This document shows, piece by piece, positions 1 to 7,200 of a stretch of DNA of 28,110 nt; the stretch's first letter is position 1, and every line of letters begins with the position of its first letter. Location: the NCBI GenBank assembly GCA_007128995.1, contig SKWJ01000342.1:1-28110 (forward strand), read 5' to 3'. Source of the DNA: Paracoccaceae bacterium. Its GTDB lineage: Bacteria > Pseudomonadota > Alphaproteobacteria > Rhodobacterales > Rhodobacteraceae. The position numbers were made by a program, and so were the translations under genes. The notes under the pieces are model-generated. The model searched no databases. It worked only from the letters and a program-made list of their open reading frames with translations, and had not been told where the DNA came from.

Positions 1-761
1 CGTCCATTGCGCACAACCTCATTGCCCAGGAAAACCGATTGAACGAAATAACCCGCGCCCGCATCGAATGTATTGCCTCGAATGATGATATCAGTCGAAG
101 GAGAGCCGGAATTGGTCCCTTGATGAAACTGTATCATGTCAGGATGGTCGCTGGACCTGACGGCGCGAGCGAAGTTGTGGATATGATTGTCCTCGATCAG
201 AACGCGCTGAACATTCGAGAAGTTCAGGCCATCTGAACGGATACTATGAAAATCGTTTCCGGAAATGCTGATATCTTGAGAAGAAACTGCCCAGAGCCCG
301 TAATGGAACCCTTCAATCTCGTTATCCTGAATGCTGATATTGTTGGAACCGGAAATCGATAGGCCCCGGCCCGTTGGGTATCCGTCATTGACGCTTCCGG
401 TTGAATGCGCCGTGTCGCCCGAGAATAGGGAGTTCGATATGGTGACGTGTTCGCTTCCTGAGATGCGGAAGGGCCTTTCCCAAAGCGGGTGTCCCGGCAT
501 GAAATTGTAGTCGAAACAGACGCTGTCGATATGGATGTTCGAGACATCGGACAGGCGCATGCGCGAGAAGACTGCGGGATCATCAAGGTCGGCACTTACA
601 ATCCGAACCGTTTCGCTGAAGCGGAAACCGGTGTCTGATCCGGATGAGAGGATCAAAGAGCCATAATCCCCTCCTTGCAGGTAGATTGTTTCGCCGCCTT
701 GGGCATTTGAAAGGGCCGCCATCAATGCGTCATTGTCAGAAACTGTAATGCTGTAGGGCAT
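1..761 (-). CDS. Right-handed parallel beta-helix protein, C-terminus cut by window edge
   Basis: The reading frame starts at ATG 761 behind a good ribosome site (AGGAAGG) and stays open for 253 codons to the window edge, so the C-terminus is missing. After a short N-terminal part the protein consists of repeated short strands rich in Ser, Asn, Ile and Asp (for example SGSNNISIQDNEIEGF, SSQDISISGNDFHSI and NVQRVLIEDNHIHNF). This is the rung pattern of a right-handed parallel beta-helix as in pectate-lyase-like and NosD-like folds. No signal peptide is seen. Related marine proteins often end in calcium-binding repeats and leave by type I secretion, but that end is outside the window. It could be a polysaccharide lyase, an epimerase or a structural surface protein; the sequence does not decide. 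A glycosyltransferase is divergent from it. Confidence 0.75.
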   Translation of the reverse strand, partial: MPYSITVSDNDALMAALSNAQGGETIYLQGGDYGSLILSSGSDTGFRFSETVRIVSADLDDPAVFSRMRLSDVSNIHIDSVCFDYNFMPGHPLWERPFRISGSEHVTISNSLFSGDTAHSTGSVNDGYPTGRGLSISGSNNISIQDNEIEGFHYGLWAVSSQDISISGNDFHSIRSDGLNFSNVQRVLIEDNHIHNFARAVRSSDHPDMIQFHQGTNSGSPSTDIIIRGNTFDAGAGYFVQSVFLGNEVVRNG

Positions 762-1073
762 GTCTTTTCCTTCCTGATGATGCGCCGGGTCATCATACCC
801 AAGCGTAATCATAGGACTTCCCTTCGGAATCAGGTCTAAATGATATCTTAATGCGGCGAGATGAAGGCGAAACTGAAAAGTCTTAAACACCGGCCAACGC
901 GCTGTATGTCGATCCGCGCAGAAGCCCTGACAGTGCTCTGCAGATCAGATTGACATGACTCGGAGAACGGCAGAACAATGCGCGATAAGCGTCAGAACTC
1001 TGTCGCGCATTGCTGCACCGGTTGATGCGTGCTATCGCTGCGCCATTCAACATAACTTTCCGAAGTTGTTCTC
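762..1073. other. Divergent intergenic region, beta-helix gene / glycosyltransferase
   Basis: This 312-bp spacer lies between two divergent starts and must hold both promoters. One small inverted repeat is visible: ATGATG at 777-782 and CATCAT at 791-796 with an 8-base spacer, just upstream of the beta-helix start. No convincing -35/-10 pair and no further gene were found. Confidence 0.5.
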
Positions 1074-2018
1074 ATGCCTGACATTTCCGTGGCCGTGATT
1101 GTGCCGACATATAACCGGGCGGCACATGTTGGGGCCGCCATTGACAGCATTCTCGCGCAGGCAGAACCGCCCGACGAGATTATCGTTGTCGATGATGGCT
1201 CGACTGATGCAACGCATGACGTGCTCGCGCGCTACGGGGACGCGATCAAGGTCTTGTATCAGCAAAATGCTGGCGCATCTGCCGCGCGCAACGCCGGGGC
1301 ACGAGTTGCAACCTCGGACTGGCTGACATTTCTTGATTCTGATGATCTTTGGAACCCGGACCGCATGCGGCTGCTGCGGGAAGACCTGTCCAGCGCCGGT
1401 TCGGATATTGTCGCGCATGTCGGAAATGTCCTGTTTTGCGGTGTGGGGGAAGAGCGCGATTTCTTTTCGGTCGCGCGCATTGGCATCGGCCCCGGGTCTG
1501 TGCAGCGCGTAGCCCGGCCACTGGCACTGTTCCTGCATGGCTTTTTCCTGATCGGAGCAGCGTTCCGCCGCGATGATTTTGTCGCTCTCGGCGGTTTTGA
1601 TACCAGTTTCCCGGTTGATGAGGACACCGAAATGGCCCATCGGCTGGCAGAGCGGGGCGAGTTTCTGGTGCGGGGCGATGTTCTGGCCAAGGTCATCCGT
1701 CAGGCAGGAGATGACGTCGCGCTTTCCAAGCTCAGGCGGCGGGACCCGTTCCTTGCAAATGACCTCAAACAGCGTCAGTTCACTGCCATCATTGAACGGA
1801 GCGAAGATCCGCATGACCGGAAACTCGCCGCGGCTGCGCTTTCCTCAGCCCTGATCCAGCGCGCCATCTTGCTGCGGGAGTGCGGAAAACCCGGATACTG
1901 GCCCACATTGTGGAACGCTTTCCGGGTGCATCCTTCGCTGCTCAAGGGGTTCGGCAGGGTTCTCTTGGCAGTCACCAACATGTCCCGACAGCCGACCAGT
2001 GTTGATCGAACAACCTGA
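1074..2018 (+). CDS. Glycosyltransferase family 2 protein
   Basis: This 314-residue protein has the GT-A fold signatures of family 2 transferases in order. They are VPTYNRA (10-16), the nucleotide-sugar pair VVDDGSTDAT (38-47), NAGASAARNAGA (65-76) and the metal-binding LDSDD (87-91). A later acidic DEDTEMAHRL segment fits the catalytic-base region. It has no transmembrane helices, so it is probably a soluble or peripheral cytoplasmic enzyme adding one sugar to a lipid-linked or cell-surface glycan; donor and acceptor cannot be predicted. The ATG at 1074 is preceded by only a weak ribosome site. It is divergent from the beta-helix gene and may share a surface-polysaccharide role with it. A 388-bp spacer separates it from the signalling operon downstream. 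Confidence 0.88.
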   Translation: MPDISVAVIVPTYNRAAHVGAAIDSILAQAEPPDEIIVVDDGSTDATHDVLARYGDAIKVLYQQNAGASAARNAGARVATSDWLTFLDSDDLWNPDRMRLLREDLSSAGSDIVAHVGNVLFCGVGEERDFFSVARIGIGPGSVQRVARPLALFLHGFFLIGAAFRRDDFVALGGFDTSFPVDEDTEMAHRLAERGEFLVRGDVLAKVIRQAGDDVALSKLRRRDPFLANDLKQRQFTAIIERSEDPHDRKLAAAALSSALIQRAILLRECGKPGYWPTLWNAFRVHPSLLKGFGRVLLAVTNMSRQPTSVDRTT

Positions 2019-2205
2019 ATGTTTCATCTGCTGCGCCTTCCTCAGGCGATGAGCGCCATCCGGCCTCGACAACCAGGCACGGGGAGCCCGGCAGATGGCA
2101 ACGCGCTCAGATTGATCGCTTCCCGGATCTGGCAGCACACAGCACCGCTATGGTCGCAAAGCGCCCAGAGAGCGCCCAAGTAGCAGCAAGTTTTGCACAG
2201 ATCAG

Positions 2206-2224
2206 GGATATTGCCAGAATATCC
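2206..2224. promoter_or_regulatory. Perfect 7-bp inverted repeat, candidate operator
   Basis: The arms GGATATT (2206-2212) and AATATCC (2218-2224) are perfectly complementary around a 5-base spacer, a size typical of a dimeric repressor or activator site. It sits about 180 bp before the REC-HPt start. There is no T-run, so it is not a standard terminator. The binding protein is unknown. Confidence 0.35.
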
Positions 2225-2272
2225 GCTGAAACGCGCAATCAGCCCTGAATTTCGGCCTCTGTCAAAGTAACA

Positions 2273-2296
2273 CTTGGCTTTCGTGCCGAAGCCAAG
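2273..2296. promoter_or_regulatory. Inverted repeat, candidate operator or leader hairpin
   Basis: CTTGGCTT (2273-2280) and AAGCCAAG (2289-2296) form perfect 8-bp arms around 8 bases, about 110 bp upstream of the REC-HPt start. No T-run follows, so a binding site or leader hairpin is more likely than a terminator. It could also be the end of a transcript coming from the glycosyltransferase. Confidence 0.35.
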
Positions 2297-2406
2297 TTAA
2301 CAATCAAGAGAAGGGCTTTATCAGCGGCAAGCTGTCTTGACAGGGATAGCCCCTGAGCTGAGCAGATGACGCAGACCGCGTCCAAACGGCGTTGAAAGGT
2401 TGTGAC

Positions 2407-3222
2407 TTGTCAGAGAGCAGACCCTCCGATCTAGACACCGCGCGCCCAAGCGAACGAGGGTCGCACCCTCATGCCGCCACAGCCCTGCGCCGGGTGCTGA
2501 ACGCAGAGGATGGTCAGTTCAACCAGACCTTGATTGCAACCATCCTGCGTCGGCAAGGGTGCCAGACTGTCCTGGCAGAAAATGGGGTCGTTGCCGTCTC
2601 TGAAGCCTTGGCAGCGATGGCTGGTCCGGGACCTTTCGATCTGATCCTCATGGATATGCAGATGCCAGAAATGGACGGCTACTGCGCGACCCGTATCTTG
2701 CGGGACAAGGGGTATTCCAGTCCGATCGTGGCGCTGACGGCCAGCGACAAGGACGGGGACCGGGAGCGCTGTCTGGAAGCAGGCTGCGACGATTATCTGA
2801 CCAAGCCGATTTCTCGACAGGCGCTGCTTGCAGTGCTTCAGTCTTATCTGGAGCCTGAACACGCCGCGCCATTTTCCGCCGCGAGCCCAGAGAAAGAGCA
2901 GGTTGCGGGATTACAAAACGCATCATCCGGCCCTATATTCAGCACTCTGAAGGATGATGTTGAGATGCAGGCAGTTGTTGCCGGCTTTGTGGAGCGGCTC
3001 ACGGCTTTCACGAACGACCTGCAGGCCGCGGGAAAAGACAGGGATACGCCGACGCTCGCGCGTCTGGCGCATCAACTCAAAGGGGCCGCGGGCGGATACG
3101 GGTTCATGCCGGTCAGCGATGCGGCGGCAAGGCTTGAAACGACCATCGCGGATGGCGCGAAAGACGCGGATATTTCCAAAGCTATGGAGTATCTGATCGG
3201 TATTTGTGATCGCGTAAAATAG
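2407..3222 (+). CDS. REC-HPt phosphotransfer protein
   Basis: The protein (271 residues from TTG 2407) has a receiver domain at about 29-147 and an HPt domain at about 175-265. The receiver has the acidic pair in VLNAED (Glu34, Asp35), the phospho-acceptor Asp83 in LILMDMQMPEMDG, a Thr in ALTAS and the invariant Lys133 in DYLTKP. The HPt has AHQLKGAAGGYGF with His222. There is no kinase and no output domain, so it should shuttle phosphate. TTG 2407 is preferred because GAAAGG lies 7 bases upstream; an in-frame TTG at 2392 has no clear ribosome site. It probably forms an operon with the diguanylate cyclase 20 bp downstream. The hybrid kinase at 9318 lacks an HPt, so this protein is its likely partner. 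The receiver resembles those fused to hybrid kinases, so the gene may derive from one. Confidence 0.88.
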   Translation: MSESRPSDLDTARPSERGSHPHAATALRRVLNAEDGQFNQTLIATILRRQGCQTVLAENGVVAVSEALAAMAGPGPFDLILMDMQMPEMDGYCATRILRDKGYSSPIVALTASDKDGDRERCLEAGCDDYLTKPISRQALLAVLQSYLEPEHAAPFSAASPEKEQVAGLQNASSGPIFSTLKDDVEMQAVVAGFVERLTAFTNDLQAAGKDRDTPTLARLAHQLKGAAGGYGFMPVSDAAARLETTIADGAKDADISKAMEYLIGICDRVK

Positions 3223-3242
3223 AAGATAGTAGAGTACAGATT

Positions 3243-4166
3243 GTGACGAATCCTCAGCTTCAAACTGTTCTTGTCATCGACGATTCTGTCGATATTCATC
3301 ATCTTGTCACGGCGAGGCTGGCATCTGAGCGCATCTCCATACACCATGCCTATAGTGCGGTTGAGGGACTTGAAGCTGCGCGCGACTTGAGGCCTGACCT
3401 GATCCTGCTGGATCTTGATATGCCGGATGCAGACGGCCTGACGCTGTGCGAGGTCCTCAAGGATGACAAGGATCTCGTTCATGTTCCGGTAATCTTTCTG
3501 ACCGGGACACTGGATGTCGAGACCAAGGTTCAGGCGTTCGAACTGGGGGCGGTGGATTATGTCACCAAACCTTTTGACGGTATCGAACTCAAGGCGCGGG
3601 TGCGTTCGGCACTGAGGACAAAACGCTACCATGACCTTCTCAGCACCAAGGCACAAATCGATGCGCTGACCGGCTTGTGGAATCGCAAATATCTGGACGA
3701 TCAGTTGGCCGTGGATATCGCAGGGCTGCATCGTGGCAAGGGGCCAGTGTCACTGCTGATGCTGGATATCGACCACTTCAAACTCATCAATGACACCTAT
3801 GGTCACCCTTTCGGCGATACCGTCATCCAGAAAGTTGCGGATGAATTGAACCAGATGTCGCGGGCAACGGATGTTGTCTGCCGATATGGCGGCGAGGAAT
3901 TCGCCGTCATCCTGAGGGATACAGACAGCCTTGCCGCGCGTAATTTTGCCGAACGGCTGCGTCAGCATGTAGCGCGGCTGGAATTCAACATCCGGGACAA
4001 GATTGTAAAGATCACGATCAGTATCGGGCTTGTCGGCAGCGATCAACTCAAATCGACGCCCGAAGATCCTGCAGCCTTGATAGAAATGGCGGATCAGGCG
4101 CTCTATCGTGCAAAATCCGATGGGCGCAACCGGATCGTCGCAGCGTTTGAGAACAAGGCTGCCTGA
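3243..4166 (+). CDS. Diguanylate cyclase response regulator (REC-GGDEF, PleD-like)
   Basis: This 307-residue protein has a receiver domain (8-125; acidic Asp13-Asp14, phospho-acceptor Asp57 in LLDLDMPDADG, Lys109 in YVTKP) joined to a GGDEF domain (about 135-303). The catalytic motif GGEEF is intact at 216-220. The product-inhibition I-site RATD lies at 207-210, exactly five residues upstream, so an active, feedback-inhibited synthase of cyclic di-GMP is expected. The GTG start at 3243 lies 20 bp after the REC-HPt stop, which indicates co-transcription and a phospho-donor relationship. It lacks the second receiver of classical PleD. By context it is the output of the NO sensing relay, raising c-di-GMP and so adhesion, when phosphorylated at Asp57. 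The link to NO is inferred from gene neighbourhood. Confidence 0.93.
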   Translation: MTNPQLQTVLVIDDSVDIHHLVTARLASERISIHHAYSAVEGLEAARDLRPDLILLDLDMPDADGLTLCEVLKDDKDLVHVPVIFLTGTLDVETKVQAFELGAVDYVTKPFDGIELKARVRSALRTKRYHDLLSTKAQIDALTGLWNRKYLDDQLAVDIAGLHRGKGPVSLLMLDIDHFKLINDTYGHPFGDTVIQKVADELNQMSRATDVVCRYGGEEFAVILRDTDSLAARNFAERLRQHVARLEFNIRDKIVKITISIGLVGSDQLKSTPEDPAALIEMADQALYRAKSDGRNRIVAAFENKAA

Positions 4167-4230
4167 AGGGCAGACAGGTTCACCGGCGCAGCGGCCCCGC
4201 CACGAAATGATGCGGCCGGGCCTGATGCGG

Positions 4231-7200
4231 TCAGAACTTCCGGATGCTTGTAATCTTCTCTGGCCGTCCCTTGAGCGTGCGCTTGAGCCGCGCAAACCAG
4301 CTTGCCCCGCGATTGTAATGGGCATGGACCATCGCCGGGATCGCCACGTCGAAGTTCATCTTTATACCCCAGATGTCGCCGATATAGCGCCCTTCCTGAC
4401 GCATCCGCTCCAGCAGGTCTTGCGCAGCCGAATAACTCAGCCCGCCATCGCGTTGCAAGATCACGACCAATCGCTGCTCGACATCATGCGCCATCTTGGC
4501 ATCGCCGCAGATCATCACATGGCTGGCAGGATGAAGAAGGTCTTTCGCAACAATCAGGCCATCGGCGTCAAGCGCATCCTGCACATAGGATTTTGCAGGC
4601 CCAGCGCGGGAAAACGCAACATCGACGCGGCTGAGATACCCTTCTGACCGCCACGCAAGGATACGCTTGCGCTCGAGGAACTCGCCCTCGTTGCGACAGC
4701 CGAAGTAAAGCGCCAAAGGTCTGTCTTCGGTCGCCTTCATCCCTCGGGCCACACGCTCCTCGATCGCAGCAAACAGCGGGGCGATCCCGGTGCCTGCCGC
4801 GATCATTATGACCGGACCACCGAGCGTTTCAGGCAGGCGTCTGGGCGCGCGCTTCAAGGCGATCCGAACTGTGGCCCCCGCAGGCTGACGCGCGAGGAAA
4901 TGAGACGCAACCCCCCGGTTCATGCGCGCATTGGCCTGAACGACACTAAGCACGCTGACCATGATCCGCACCTCAGTCGGGTGGGCGACCGGACTGGATG
5001 CGATCGAGTAGAGCCGCGGTTTCAGGCGCGGAAGAAGCTGGATCAGAAGTTCGAAACCCGGAATGTTGTCAGGGAAGGCCTCGAAAAGATCGACGATGGT
5101 CAGATAATCCTGTCGCAGGCGGGCAATCAACTCCTGTCGTTCCGAGGTGTCATCGTCCCCGTTCAGGGTGCGCACCCAGTTGGCCAGACGGTCACGGCCC
5201 TCGCCGCCGACGTCCAGCATGGCCGAAAACAGTTCTTCTGGCGCTTCGGGAAGCGACAGGTCAAGATCCTCAGACAGCAGCTTCCAGACCGAGTACCCAT
5301 CGCGAAAGCGCTCCATCGCGTCATGCGCCGCACCATGTGCCCGAAACCACGCATCTTCAGGCATGCCAAGTTGCGCGCAAAGCTGTGTGACCAGCTCAGC
5401 CGGGTTTTCCGGATAGATGGCGATATGATCGCCGACACCGTAAGCGCCAACGTCTGATTTGGCGTCACCTGTCAGTGCCTTTGGTAGGTTAATCCCGATA
5501 TAGCGGGTCGATCTTTCCAGATCACTCTCGCCCCCGAGAGTGGTCTTGAGCATTTCCTCGTTAAAGCTGATCGTCCCGATGTCCTGCGGATCGGGCCCTT
5601 TCGGTCGCTGAGAGGGAATCAACTCGATCAGTGATCGTAGCGGTGCTTGCACTGCCTGATCAGCCCCCCACTGCTTGAAAAACATCTCGATCCAGCGTTT
5701 GACCGTATCGGCCTGACCGGAGATTTCATCAGCGGTTTCGATCGTGGCCATGCGTTCTGCACCGGCATTAGCCAAGGCTGTATCCACCGTATGGGCTGCG
5801 CGGCAGAAATGCGGATAGATCCGGTTGCCGATGCCGATGACGGCAAAGCGCGTTCCCGACAGCGCATTTGATGCCGCCCCTCGCAGTTCGGCCAGAAGCG
5901 GTTCGCCGCTCTCGGGGACATCTCCGTCCCGGCATGTCGCAACAATGGCCAGCACGCGAGACGCGCTTGCGAGGTCTGCAAGGCTGATATCATTTATCGC
6001 CTTTACATTGGGCGAAAGCCCGGCCAGCCGACGTGCCGCCTGATGGGCGTAACTTTCAGCAGTGCCCGTCTCCGAGGCATAGATGATCAGTGGTTGCGCG
6101 GTTCTGTGACGGGTCGGTGCTGCGCTGACCGTCTCGCCCGAGAGGTCCTCATCCATATGCGCAAGCCAACGGTCCGGGGCGTATTTGTAGATCGGCTTGA
6201 GTTGGAAATCGCGCATCTCATGGTGCCATACCGGGGTGGTCGAACCGCCGGCTGCCGGAACAACCCAGGAGCCTTGCGCAGGGCATTCGCGGCCCGAGCG
6301 TTTCTCGCGCAGGTCATGGATCATGAACTGACGCGAAGCTGTCTGATGATCGACAAGCGTGACACGCGCTTCCTGAAAAGAGTGCAGGATCGCGATGTTC
6401 AGCTCCAGAAATGCGCGATCGCGCCAGAGGGTCCGCTCGCTGGACGTATCGAGCCCCAGCGCTTCGGCAATGTCCATCGCCCGATCATAACGCGCTGGTT
6501 CCCACAGGTCACGGGCGATCTCGGTGCCCATGAACCAGCCATTGAAGGGCGCGCATCCGTAGTGAACACCACCAATCTCAAGATGGAAGTTCGAAATCGC
6601 AGGCACAGCGCACCATTTCAGCCCAAGCTCCGCAATCCGTGGCTCGGTCGGGTGGGTGATGTCCACCTCAAGCACTTCCTTGGGATCTATCGGATAGACT
6701 TTCGGGGCTTCGCCGGGCAGTTCAACCACAAGCGGCAGGATGTCGTAATCGCCTCTTGGCTCTGGCGGGGCCCAGCCAAGGCTCATGATCGCGCGTGTCA
6801 ATTCAAGATTGGCGCGGTCCCCGCGGAGTGTGCCATCAGGCATTTCATAGGCTGCATAGCGCACAAGCTGACTGTTCCAAAGTCGTGGCCCCCAGCGCTC
6901 GCCCGGAGTAAGAGCCCGGAAGACAGTCAGGACGATCTCGATATTGCCGCCATTTGTCGCGGTGCGCAGGTGCTGAATGCACTCATCATAAATCGAGTTC
7001 GCATCGGTGACATGCCGGAAATCCCGAACGATCAGATTCTTCCACGAAATCCGTCCGATACATTTCGGCGCGTTGCGCCATGCCAGCTTTGCGCCATAAT
7101 CCAGCTCTTCGTTGGTATGGGTGTAACTTCCGGTCGCGCGGACTTCATGCGCGATTGCCTTCAACCGTTTCTGCGTCTTGGACGCAGACCACCCAAGTTC

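Larger units (their letters stand above)
2019..2406. other. Intergenic region upstream of the REC-HPt / diguanylate cyclase operon
   Basis: No gene is seen in this 388-bp spacer. It contains two inverted repeats, listed separately at 2206-2224 and 2273-2296. A consensus TTGACA lies at 2337-2342 but has no good -10 hexamer at the usual distance. The gene that follows resembles the C-terminal part of a hybrid kinase, so I looked for a kinase remnant here: its frame is closed by a stop at 2359-2361 and no kinase motifs precede it. Confidence 0.45.

Noticed and set aside
1047..1814. A 255-codon minus-strand frame opposite the glycosyltransferase
   Set aside because: Shadow of a gene with all GT2 motifs; composition is unprotein-like.
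2019..2406. Remnant of a histidine kinase upstream of the REC-HPt gene
   Set aside because: No H-, N- or G-box traces in any frame and an in-frame stop at 2359-2361.
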